From positions 806,001-870,000 of the forward strand of contig JAWWNJ010000047.1 of assembly GCA_037176885.1 (NCBI GenBank): a stretch of DNA of 64,000 bases, in the 5' to 3' direction. Position numbers and translations under genes: made by a program. Source of the DNA: Favolaschia claudopus (taxonomy: Eukaryota; Basidiomycota; Agaricomycetes; Agaricales; Mycenaceae). Under the pieces are notes generated by a model, which saw only the letters and a program-made list of their open reading frames with translations, was not told the origin of the DNA and searched no databases. Of the stretch, positions 32,226 through 42,719 are shown in pieces. The first letter of the stretch is position 1, and every line of letters begins with the position of its first letter.

Positions 32226-33900
32226 CTAGCACTGTCCGACTTCAACCCGAAACGACCGCAACTCCACAACATCCGTCTCGGTCCCACTCTCCTCCCCCTC
32301 CGAACGCGAACGTGCGAATTGCACATGTAACGCGGACGGATCGGTGTCCTCTGTTAGTGTTACTGGCAAGTCAAACTTCCCCGGTTCACGGGCGGAAATT
32401 AGGAGCCGGTTTGCTAGGGCTGCGGGGATCGAGAAGGCAAAGCCAGTGACAAGTTCATTGGTGGTTAACTGGATTGGAGAATAAAGTGAGCATTAAAAGC
32501 GTAATATTCAGGGTGGATGCTCACATTGTTGATCATCCAGACCGTCAAATTCGCAGTGTGCAACCCGAGAATTCTACACATTACGATATCGAATACTCAG
32601 TTGCCTTTTCACTACCTATTAGAATAATCATACTCACGCGACGAAAAAGCAAATCGACTCCTTTGTTAATCGAGGAATAATTCGACCGGGGATTTTTCGC
32701 TGTTGGTAGGCCTTGAACAATGCAAGCGAGAGGAAAACTGATTCCGCCAGGATGTTGATCAGAGGGACGTATGCCATCCAGTGCACATTCGGCGGGTCGC
32801 CGTCGGCGCAGATGTATAAGCCAGGAGCGGGGTTGTTCTCCGCTGCAATAGACATATGTCCCGTGAGGTGCATGGAAACTCGTGGTATGCAGTGAGGTAC
32901 GCACCGACCAGGCCCGCTCTGGGCACATCAAATAGAATGACTTGCCCGATGATTTGTCCGAGAACAACGATACAAAGAAATAACAGAATCTTGCGGTTTC
33001 TTGCATACATGGCGTATATTCGAAGAGACAGAATCACTAATTCGAAAGGACATAGTGAGCGAACTAATCGTAAGACATAAGCGAAGGAAAGAATACGTTG
33101 TGTAGTTGTTGGTTGGATGATTGCGCCACAGTTTTGCCATCGAAAAAATCTTGCACCTGCAGAGAATTAACCATGACTGCGCTGACTGAGGTCGAAATTC
33201 TGACATACATCTAAATTCGAAAAGGGGATAGAATCTTTCGTTCAATTTCGCCCCCACAGATGAAGGAACATACGACGCACAGCTGGGATCAAATTTAGAA
33301 CAAGGTCTGAATGAACTCAGAAATCGTACTTCTTCCGAAGGGTGAGATTGCATGAATACTGAGGCGGGAACCAAATTATCAGTAATAGTGAAAGCCAATT
33401 CGGGCAATACTCACTAATCGCGTTTCCACTGTTATACATTTTGTAAGAACAGTCTCGTCAAGACGGACTGAGAGCCTACCTGTTGAAGGCTAGACTGTAA
33501 TACCTGCTCTGAAATTCCACATAGACAACACAGAAAAGGTCTGAAAGGCGATCGACTGACCCATAAGAACAGTCCCTTTGCTATGGTCCACCGTCGCCGC
33601 TGATGGCAAAAAAAAGATGGTATCGTCATTGGAGAACATAATGAAATAGAACGAGATTCACCCAGAACAAGTTAATCTGCGAGAGGTGAGTTGAGCTATA
33701 TTACAGAGTTTGGCGTTGTTCCTACCTCCTTCGGAAGATGTAAAACTGATTGAATGTAAAATAAAACAGTGGACGCGGCAAAGTCGAAGAAAAATGCAGG
33801 ACGTACAGTACTCGTAGCCAAGAATGATTGCAGCTGCGACTAGATTGCCAATAAGAACAAGTTCACCAAGTGTCAGCAACGATTTTCCACCTACGCTGAC
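32226..33900 (-). CDS. DUF6533-type seven-helix membrane protein (5' end unresolved)
   Basis: A basidiomycete-expanded family of predicted seven-helix proteins of unknown role. Joining three exons by clear splice sites gives AIILGYEYFLHLPKEINLFW then RRRWTIAKGLFLW, the characteristic DUF6533 block. Further helices follow: VILSLRIYAMYARNRKILLF, LCIVVLGQIIGQVILF, then MAYVPLINILAESVFLSLAL, and a hydrophilic tail ending ELRSFRVEVGQC. The stop TAG is at 32226. Exons between about 33560 and 33060 are not fully resolved. The only nearby ATG (about 33944) is out of frame with exon 1 unless another intron exists, so the start is open. Receptor-like function is often suggested but unproven. Confidence 0.72.
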
Positions 33901-34776
33901 AATTCCGCTCCCACTGAGCTTGGATGAGGATGGTAGTATAGTCTGGCATAGCGCCAGCTCTTGAAATTGGGGAGAGTCGGCGTTTCATTCAGGCGAGACC
34001 AGTATATAAGTAGTCTGCCACGTACAATCGGAACACTGGCAGAGTCCGTGGAGCACACCGGGCGATTAGCCTAATAGCATTTGATGTTCGACGCATTTTC
34101 CTAGTCGCCGTGTTTACGCGATATCACACTTATTTCCAGCGTTAAGAGGCGGATAGACATCTGTGAATTGAATCTAGTAGTGAGATGACTGTTTTTATCT
34201 CGAGATCCTATTCGTACTTCTTCTTTGAAATCATGTTGAACAGCGGTATCATTTCAATACTGAGGAGCCACTGGCGCCAAATTAGCGCGAACTTGAAGTC
34301 ATGATGAATGTTACGCATGAAACGGTCCGGGAGTACGCACTTGAAGATGCAGAACTCTATCATTCTCCAAAACAGGCCCGTTCCCGGTTCCGTGAGCGCT
34401 TCCTGTGAGAAGGGACGGCAAAGACACGGAGCACCGGCGGCTTCAATTCGAGCCTTCGAGGTATAGTGAGGGGATGAATGAAACCTTCGTGTCGTTCAGC
34501 AGACAAAACTAAAAGACTTTGGAAAAATTGGAGCAAATTCCGCGGGTTGGAAGAGGCGTACGGAAACAACGGCGCAATTGAAGCAACGGAGATCATGGTT
34601 CGGAAGAAGGGTGGATTGTTTACGCGAATTACTTTTCAAGCGATGACCGCCGAGCTTCGGCATTGTCGGCATGCTGATTCATAACGTAAACACAGTAATA
34701 TTCGAACGGCGATCCAACATCGGTTTTACAGGTGAATTTGGTGGAGGCAGAGGGATGGCGCGGTACCGCAAATGAT
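33901..34776. other. Intergenic, no gene seen
   Basis: About 880 bp of sequence between the membrane protein's upstream side and the left end of the second DNA transposon. Nothing recognisable. Confidence 0.45.
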
Positions 34777-34877
34777 CTCTAGAGTACGGTAGGCGGGATG
34801 GTCGAGGTTGGTTTTGACATTTTGACATCCGAGTTCCGAGGGAGTCCGAAGTGCCGGCTGAGCCGCGGCTAAGTACG
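34777..34877 (+). repeat. Left terminal inverted repeat (and target duplication) of the kinase-carrying transposon
   Basis: Matches the reverse complement of 40809-40902. Shared blocks: GTACGGTAGGCGGGATGGTC, GAGGTTGGTTTTGAC, TTTTGACATCCGAGTTCCGA and a more diverged inner part ending CTAAGTACG. Confidence 0.92.
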
Positions 34878-35368
34878 TGATGAAACTGCCAAATCAGGCA
34901 GATGCCGAGTCAGTCGGAATCTAGAAAATTCAAGCACCACTTTGCCATGGGCATTGTAGTGCCCGTATAGATAGTATGTAGCTCTTTCTTTGAGCCTATA
35001 GGACATCTTTTGTTATGTTGAATGGTGGGGGGAGAATTGTCGGCCGTTGAATGGGGAAATAAGGTGCATCAATTAATCACTATCATCAATCTCGACCTCA
35101 ATGCGGATCGTATGCGCTACAATGACGCAAATGGATTTCGAGCGAGCTAGCTCAAAATGCAGTTGCGTCATACATTGGAAGTATGCTCAGAATATTGACA
35201 CAATTTTGTTTCCTTGTTGCTGTGTTCCTTGACTGGGAGCCAGACTGCCGGATCGATCAATCAAGTCTGGTCAGTCAGGAGGTACTAGATGACGCTCTGC
35301 TGTTAACTTAAAGAACTTTTGAGCATTGATGTCATACCATATAATTCGGTATTACAGGTAACATCTAA

Positions 35369-36939
35369 CTACAGTAGCAAAGGCAGCATGCGGCAAAATA
35401 TTGTCCACCCATCAGTCAGCTTCAACTTCGGACTCCCAATCTGTTCATACACTTCTGCTGCCTGTGTATCAAACTCGTCTGACACCCAACGATAGCACTC
35501 CTCCCTCGACTTCGGGATATTCTGTCGAAGCTGATCAATGTATTCTTGCGGTGCCTGCTCACCAAATTTAACAAGTCCGAACCGTTCTGGAAAATCACAA
35601 ATGTAATTTGGCGAGAACCCAGAAGGAAGGACTTTGTCCTTCTGTAACCGAATACGGTGATTATTCCAGTAATCAACAAAATCATCCAGACAGAGCTGAA
35701 TAATTTTCGGCCACAGCCAATTGAATAGATTACTGTAAAATGTTCGTCAAAATTTGATAGTTGAAGAGTTGGGGAAGCATACACATGAACATCATAAGCT
35801 GCATTGAAATAATTGAGGGTTCGGCCCAGCAGTAAAATTTCCTTGATGTCAAGCCCAACATAATTTGTAAAAAGCTTCCAAGATGCTTCAATGGGAATGT
35901 TGTCGGTGCTCGGCAATGCCACAAAAGCAGGATGATTTTCCAAGGAGACATCGGGCATGCATTTTTGGCTAAAATAGCGAGTCAGAACCACGTAGAACAT
36001 AAATCAGCATAGCTCTTACCGCAAAGCAAGATGCGCTGCATATAGCTCCCCCGTCTCAGACCCTCCATCAACTGTTGCCTGAACAAAGACTATAAGAAAA
36101 GGTCAGAAACAAGCCTTAGATATGTGAATGAGTGAACACATACCACCATTATCTTCGACCAAGTCAAGATAGTAATGACCGACAGTCGATGAGCATCGAG
36201 CATTAGGGACAGTCAAGAATTTGATCATTCTACTGCTTGAATGGCAGCGAGAACCGTAGATATCTATACCAACTCGCCCCATGCGCAAGGCTTTGAAATT
36301 CAATTTCTCGTGGCCGTCAAAATGAACTTCATAGTAGACTCCGGTGTCGGTAAGGTGTCCACGCTGCTTAGGGGTACGGTTACGGCCCGGATATCTAATC
36401 TCTGCTCCACCGGGATCCAAGTCGGCCATCAAACGGCGAACGGTGTCGCTGAGAAATTATCAGCTTGAAGTACACTGGAGAAGGAACAACCGCCATACCG
36501 GGGAATTTTCACTCCATGTTCGCGGGCTATCTGAGTCTGAACCGTTCCGGGACCCTTGCGAGAGGAAGCATTATCAGAAATGACTTCGCCGATGATTGTG
36601 GCTGAAATATGTTCCGGCGGTGGTTTCTTGACAGTGTCGACATTGAATTTGCGATTGAGGCCTTTCAAAGTAGTGAGACTAGTACATGCAAGTGAGCAAA
36701 GTGAATAATCAGCATGTCAAGAACTATATACACACCCAATCTTGTAGTTGAAATCCTTGACAAGATAATCCAGTCGCTGAGCAAGACTCAGACTGTTGCG
36801 AGAATATCTGTAGAGAGCTGCTTCCAGCACATCATCCGGCGGTCCTAATATTTCAACAACGTTAAGTCGGATTTAAGAATTTGGGAATACCCTCACTTGT
36901 GCCGTTGTAGTGACCGTTATTGCCAGCTGTGTTGACCAT
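35369..36939 (-). CDS. Integrase-like (rve superfamily) DDE transposase
   Basis: Probable transposase of the surrounding element. It belongs to the eukaryotic integrase-core family with an RNase H fold. Candidate catalytic triad: D in HFDGHEKLNF, D in TVDGGSETGEL, and E in IPIEASWKLFTNYVG. Other family blocks: REHGVKIPR (N-terminal helix-turn), MGRVGIDIYGSRCHSSSRMI, STVGHYYLDLVEDNGG, then DDFVDYWNNHRIRLQKDKVL and YICDFPERFGL. Six or so introns of about 50-60 bp. The likeliest start is ATG at 36939 (MVNTAGNNGHYNGT); an upstream frame at 36987-37259 could add an exon but overlaps a repeat. The stop TAG is at 35369. No damage seen in the triad. Confidence 0.82.
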
Positions 36940-37014
36940 TTGACGGTGTTCACTGAAGATTGCGGTAGACTTACAAGCTATTTATATTATTGCGCTTGGA
37001 TGAGTCGAGTCAAG

Positions 37015-37560
37015 ACAGGTTGAACCGTGGGAAATTCGCTTACATGTATTCTTGCCTCCTGTATCGACAAATGACTCGAAAATGACTCGGATTGCAGAGC
37101 ATTCACCGACCCACTGTGCTTTCCGTGTGTGTGCATGAAACTGGACTGACTCAGAAATTGTGCAAAATCAGCGAGTCGAGTCCAATCCACCTGAATATCC
37201 GTGTTTCCGAATATCCGTTTCCGGAGCGCAGTAGAAAATGAGTCAAGCTGGACTCTCATCTCCGGATTCTAATGTTGCTGATCAATCATGTTACTTCTTT
37301 TGTTCTATCCGTACAAGTTCAACCGTGGGAGCTACCTGCGGTTATCCTTTTGACCCACCTTCGTGCCCGCTCCGGAAATGACTCGAATTGCAGACTCGCA
37401 GATTTCGTGCTCACAAAAAATCAGACTGACTCAGAATTTGTTTGAACCCATGACTCGAAATGTACCCACCTCAATATCCATCCGAAGCGCAGTTGCAACG
37501 AGTAGCACGGTTCCGAGTTTTGATTTGTGATCTCTTTCACCTCCATGTTCGACTTGGCAA
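37015..37560. repeat. Degenerate tandem duplication in the divergent promoter region
   Basis: Copy A about 37015-37262, copy B about 37313-37560. Both start GTTSAACCGTGGGA, then share AATGACTCG.ATTGCAGA, ACTGACTCAGAA, and AATATCC...GAGCGCAGT. The copies have diverged. The opening motif occurs again downstream of the kinase at about 40261. Confidence 0.65.
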
Positions 37561-37577
37561 TTCACTGAGGCAGTATT

Positions 37578-37583
37578 TATAAA
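37578..37583 (+). promoter_or_regulatory. TATA box of the transposon-borne alpha-kinase
   Basis: TATAAA within AGTATTTATAAACAAAG, 54 bases before the ATG at 37632. Confidence 0.6.
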
Positions 37584-37631
37584 CAAAGAAAGCACCACCC
37601 GAAATTCAGTCACCTACCTCTACTATCTACA

Positions 37632-40019
37632 ATGGCTCAAGATGTCGACCCAACTCTTTGCACTAATCCCAACTCTCCCGGTGAATGTTGTGGCGCCTCT
37701 TTCGATCACAAGGCAACCCCTGGACTCTGTGCAGCATGCTATGTCGCTACTACGGACTCAGCGCGCGCCTTGGAGATGAAGGTATTTTTTTTATCTTTAA
37801 CTTTCCGAGAAATATAATGATCGTACTCTAGGATTGGCCCCAATGCGAGGGCTGCTCGGCCCAACTGAAGCTTCTCAAAGGGTCTCGTTGTGGTTCATGC
37901 ATTAGAAAAGGTAAGTTCGATGGTCTAGTAGATCTTGAGTTCAAATTGAACAAGCAACATTTTGACTAGATGCACAAGCCTTGCCACCAGCCACGCCTCT
38001 ACAGACGCAAGATCAAAACCTCCCGCCGAACTCCGACTCATCGGCCGACAGCCTTCAAAAGCTTCAAGCAGATGCTCGGCGTACCGCTATGTTTGCTCGC
38101 ACCCTTCAAAAAGGATCGCTCAAATCCAGCGGAGGTACTTTGTCTGCGCCGATTGGAAATGCAAAGGGTATGGCTCGGCAGATTACTGTATATCTCGTCC
38201 CTGCCACCTCCAATACTCGGACTGATGCATCGCGTATGCTCGGAAACGCCACCCGGGCCTTTCCGGAGGATACCCCGATGGAAGGTGAGTTTAATGAGTA
38301 CTATTCTGCGTTGGATTTGTGATTTTTAACTTGTTTATTTGATAGATGTCATGACGCACCTTCTTCGCCATTGGAATTTGGATTGGGAAAAGGATTCTGC
38401 AGAAAGTCTCACACCGTGCGCATTTTCATCTTTATCTTTCAGTCAAGACTTCAAGTATTAATGAGTCGCAATTACAGGGAACACATATCTCTCCGTCTCT
38501 TTGGCAATGTTGGAATTCAACCGCACAGCACTGCCGGGTCTTTGGGCAATTTCTTCAGCATTCATGATCGTATCTACGGCAACAATCCAAAGAAGATGCT
38601 TCAAGGACCTCCGACTCTCAAACTACCTTCTCCTGCCATTTACCTGGAGGGGTTGATCTTGGTCAAAGAGGTGAGTTGTTGATTGATTGGTCTTGCGCCT
38701 GAATCACAATTCATTTGCTTAGTATGAGGATCAAACCGGTGCTCGAGCCCCATACTTTGTGCACACAGAAAAGGAAATCAGGAAGCGTAAACTAAGCGCA
38801 ACCACAGGCAATGTTACAAGTGTTGTCAAACGTACTCGAAGTAAGTGTCATTCCGTCGAGCGAATGTAAAAGTATTACTAATGACTACTATTGGTAGGCC
38901 AACTCCCCAGCCATGTGTTTACGCCGCTGCGCTCGGAAATCGGGGATCTTCCTGGCTTTTCGAAGGTCCTTTTCCTTTTTGCTACTGTCTCAGTGGCGAG
39001 GGATGGTGCAGTTAATATTATCTGGCCGGATTCTACCGCCACTCCAGTGGCTTGTACTCTACAAGATACACCTCTAGGTCAAGGAAAGACGAAAAAGGTG
39101 TTCAAGGTGCGCTTTCAATTCAATTTGATTCGATTTTACTCATCGAAGGTGTAGGCCATTTACGACGGGATGCCCTGGGTCGCCAAACGCTTCTTCGACA
39201 TTGGTACTGGGGAGGAACAAGTCGAAATTCACGAAAACTCGAAGTTCCTCATTCAAGAAATCACTCGCTTGGCAAAATCCGGGTATTATTTAGAACATTT
39301 CGTTGCTGAAGCGAAGCAGAGGGGAGTTAGTATCGATGAAAGTGAGCACTACCTTCTAATTATACGCTAACTCAGACTGATTTTCTTCAGCAATCTCCGT
39401 GACTGATTTCAAACTTGGAATTGAGGTGGTACAAGACGGTGCCTCGCCTTCTCTTGCATCAGGAGTTTCACTCGATCGGTACCAAGATGCGAACACCAAC
39501 TCCAACTCCAAATTGCTCTGGCTCTTTGAGCCTCGTCGATCCGCTCGTGTTGACCACTGGAGTGGAACCAATGACTATCCAGCTTGGCATCACAAGAAAC
39601 TCGGCAGCACTTTGAACGCATTTACTCACTATGTATATCACCTCACCCAGGAATCCATAGTTCTTGCTGATCTTCAAAGTGTGTTTGATTCTCTCCTCCA
39701 TGTTGAGATTTATCCTAATAAATGTATCCCTTGTAGCTTCAACAGCTGTCAACGAACATGGAGACGGACTCAATGTCTTATTCGACATGATGACTCACAC
39801 AAGCAATGGGTGCGTACTACTTGAGCAATCTTTTTCTGCAATGCCCTCAGAATTTACAGTGCCAGCGGGGTCGGTGATCATGGCCAGGAAGGCATTGATA
39901 CCTTTGTTCAGAGCCACGAGTGCGTTGACCGGTGTGATGGACTTGGGCTCAGTAAGGAAGGATTTACAAAGGCTTTGAAGGAGTCGGGTGAATCTGACGA
40001 AGAAGAAGAAGATCAGTAG
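37632..40019 (+). CDS. Alpha-type protein kinase with N-terminal Cys-rich (zinc-ribbon-like) module
   Basis: Predicted Ser/Thr protein kinase of the atypical alpha-kinase (MHCK/eEF2K) family. Exons begin 37632-37781, 37832-37910, 37970-38284 and 38346-38415, and continue to stop TAG at 40019. N-terminus: Cys pairs (GLCAACY, CEGC, CGSCIRK) suggest a zinc-binding module. The kinase domain shows MPWVAKRFFDIG (ATP-binding Lys), KFLIQEITRLAKSGYYLEHF, LWLFEPRRS, DHWSGTNDYPAWHHKKLG, FTHYVYHLTQESIVLADLQ (Asp of the ADLQ loop), VLFDMMTHTSNG and a C-terminal zinc-type HECVDRCDGLGL. The tail is acidic. The gene lies wholly inside a DNA transposon, head-to-head with its integrase, which makes it cargo. 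All active-site blocks appear intact. Confidence 0.88.
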
Positions 40020-40808
40020 TATTATTTACTTACTATTTGAAATCCCTCGGAGCGTAGACCAGACTGCAATTGCTTATATTGTCTTGTTCTTCCTGATTTG
40101 ATTCTTTCGGAGCAGAAACTAAGACAATTGCATTGTGGATTTGATTAAATTGATCATGATTCTCTGCCCAAGACTAGAGTAGAGGTATTATAGTCATGCT
40201 ACTTGTCCAGAATCTCCCTTTTGCATCTTTACGCTCCGAGATTGTACTGGTCGTTGACAAGTTGAACCGTGGGAATGCTTGTTGATCGCATCAATGCAGC
40301 TCGAAAAAATTCAACCTCGACGATTTCTAGGTAAGCAGAGATACAGAATCAATAAATCTAGTTACTATTGAATAGTAGTAGCTCAAATTAGCTCTATATT
40401 AGCTCATTTTAACTTTGCGTGGCGCGGAAACCGAACATTTTGGGGGCAGATCTAATGTTTTTTCTTAGGCACCTAATAGTAGAGGAATAGAGGCTTAGAG
40501 CTCAAACAGTAATTTTTCCTCGATCATCAGTAGTACATAGATTACTGTGTTGGATTTCCGGACCATGTTTGTGCATAGAATTGAGGCGTAATAACCCCAA
40601 CTTTGAGGCGGCCGCATTACACAGCCACACATCTCACAATGTCCTCTCTTTCGCACGGGGGTTGCCTCAGAATACTCTACAATTTCGTTTCCATTAAGAT
40701 AAGCTTCATTAGCTTTCACTTGTACCTCAACTAGGTATGGGAACGCGCAATAGCCTGAGTATCGACTCAGCACAGTCTTCCTAATTAGGCAGTTACATCA
40801 CGTACCGT
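40020..40808. other. Right subterminal region of the kinase-carrying transposon, no gene seen
   Basis: AT-rich sequence with a third GTTGAACCGTGGGA motif at about 40261 and a small TAGCTC/ATTAGCTC repeat (about 40378-40412). A 92-codon - strand frame (40495-40773) has a CEMCGCVM motif but no codon support I trust. Confidence 0.5.
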
Positions 40809-40902
40809 CGTACTTAGCTGCCGCGGCACTCGGACTTTTTCGGAACTCGGATGTCAAAACGTCAAAACCAACCTCGACCATCCCGCCTACCGTACTCTAG
40901 AG
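40809..40902 (-). repeat. Right terminal inverted repeat (and target duplication) of the kinase-carrying transposon
   Basis: Reverse complement of 34777-34877; the flanking CTCTAGAG is 40895-40902. Confidence 0.92.
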
Positions 40903-41367
40903 TGAAAACTTTTTTTTTGGTTTTCTGGTCAGGTTTCAGGCAGCGGTACTTTTCGAATCCCGAAGCAACTAACTTACTTACACGTACGCACTACGTACCT
41001 GTCCTCGCAACCGAGCAAGGTACATAACTCAAGTGTCAACCTGCTCTTTTGAGCCCAAACTCATGCCCCATCCCCTCAAACTTGGCATGTAGTCCGGTTT
41101 CCTCTGTACGACGGACTTTTCGCGGCGCTTGGGGCCTTCCGTCGACTGAGGCCCCAAATCCCGCGAAGACTCCGTCGTGCAGCTCGGGATTCTGACGCGG
41201 TCATACAAAGGCCGGTGGGGTATTTGCTGTCCCCTTCTTTCCTCTTTTTGATTTCGGTGCCACCACAAGTTGATAATTGAGGCATGCGAAAAAAAAAATC
41301 CCACTGATCTCCTCAAGTAACGGCGAACCCACACAAATTAAGCAAAAACTCTTCTGAAACAGTGTCC

Positions 41368-42719
41368 CTATGCGCAGAACGTCACAGTGTAGTCCGCATG
41401 CAGACTCGAGCTGCAGGTGAGGATGGGCGTCGAGCCGGATTCGTCGTACGTGAAAGCATACGCGTTTGGGCACGCATTCTTGAAGAACTATCAAAGCAAA
41501 CGAGCGTCAAACCAGAAAGAAAGATGGCTGAAAGACAAATGGGAGAGGATTTACAGAATAGAAAGCAACACCCGAACTCGGGCAAGTCGACGGAAGGCCG
41601 AAATTGCCCGTGCAGCAGTTCGGGGAGTTGGCTGAAGAGTGAGTCAGTATATATATGCCGAGATGAATCACAAGGAGAAAGAAAGATCTACTAGACGCAC
41701 CAGGGTTGCCATCCAAATTCGCCGAGCACGCACTATTGCATCCCACCGTCTTCCCAGTCGAGTCAACCACCTTAAGCATCGATGGGCAAGTCGGGTTCAG
41801 GTCGACTTTGCATGCTGGTACATTGCATCCCGCCGTGTTCGAGATGGTGATGGGGACATTGAAACCTTGGATGAGGGATACTAAATTCGATACGCAGTAA
41901 AGTGATAGAAGTGAAGTGAGGATTGGGAACTGTTCATGGATGGATGAGCGAATGGCTGACCATCAGGGAAATCTGTCCTCCCCCCGCTTGAGAGCGCGAA
42001 TTCGGCAACTGAGACGGGAGGAGCGGGCTGAGACGCAGGGAGTTAGGGCGGCGCCAGGATGATTTTGGTGGTAAGTAGATCACGTACAGCTCCGGTGCAT
42101 AATCTGCCGACATTGCATCTCGAAACGTCCGCAAAAATGACGAGGAAAACACGCACAGTCCACCAGTACAACCTCCAGTGGCGCAAGAACCGGCATTACT
42201 CGAGAAGTTACAGCCAGTGCGAGCCTATTGCGAGGTTCACAGATATTGAGAGGAGGCATCCTCGCAAGAAAATATTATTGCTTACCCAAATACGTCCCGA
42301 GGTCCAATTATCTGGCACCTAGCGAGTTCGAGTCAGTTGGGTAGTCCATGAGATAGGATTATATGGGACCTGGAATGAAACTGATGAACCGGCAGGCGCT
42401 ACCCACCTGTACACGAGAATCAGTCAAGCAATCCGAGTCAATTTTGAGTCTGGACGCACCCCGTCGGTTGATTCGGAGTGGCGCTTCCTGCAGCAGGGTC
42501 CGTGAAAATCTTTCACGAAAATTTCAGAATTGCAATGCATCCAAGCGAGAGGCAGGTTATTTTACCGCTGGCCTAGAGATAGATGACATCAATACCGGTT
42601 AATGGTATTGCGACGGAGACGCACCAAACGGTGTAAGAGCAGCTGTTCTTGACAGTGAAGGTCCGCGCCGAGACAAGCGAAACCGCAACGAGAGAAACCA
42701 AGACGCTGAATCCTTTCAT
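41368..42719 (-). CDS. Thaumatin-like protein (GH64-TLP fold), copy 1
   Basis: Small secreted Cys-rich protein. ATG at 42719 opens a signal peptide (MKGFSVLVSLVAVSLVSAR), then FTVKNSCSYTVW, the TLP opening. Exons recoverable by alignment to copy 2: ...SATPNQPTG (about 42465), VPDNWTSGRIW, the Cys-rich CNFSSNAGSCATGGCTGGL (about 42190), VSVAEFALSSGG, then DLNPTCPSMLKVVDSTGK, ANSPNCCTGNFGLPSTCP and the last exon FFKNACPNAYAFTYDESGS ending TVTFCA. It has all segments and no visible stop, so it seems functional. Fungal TLPs are implicated in wall remodelling or beta-glucan binding and glucanase activity; activity here is unknown. Confidence 0.85.

Larger units (their letters stand above)
34785..40894. 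mobile_element. DNA transposon, about 6.1 kb, carrying an integrase-like DDE protein and an alpha-kinase
   Basis: The sequences at 34777-34877 and 40809-40902 are inverted repeats, about 90% identical over their outer 75 bases, starting TACGGTAGGCGGGATGG inside a flanking CTCTAGAG on each side (34777-34784 and 40895-40902). Because CTCTAGAG is palindromic, target duplications of 4 (CTAG), 6 (TCTAGA) or 8 bases fit equally. Between the ends lie exactly two genes, divergent from a common centre: an rve-type integrase (-) and an alpha-kinase (+). From recalled descriptions the TAC end and IS3-like integrase resemble the IS3EU group; I cannot confirm this. Both genes look intact. Confidence 0.82.

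Noticed and set aside
36987..37259. Extra N-terminal exon of the integrase (MRVQLDSFSTALRKR...)
   Set aside because: It lies entirely within the degenerate tandem repeat and has no clear splice link to the exon at 36939.
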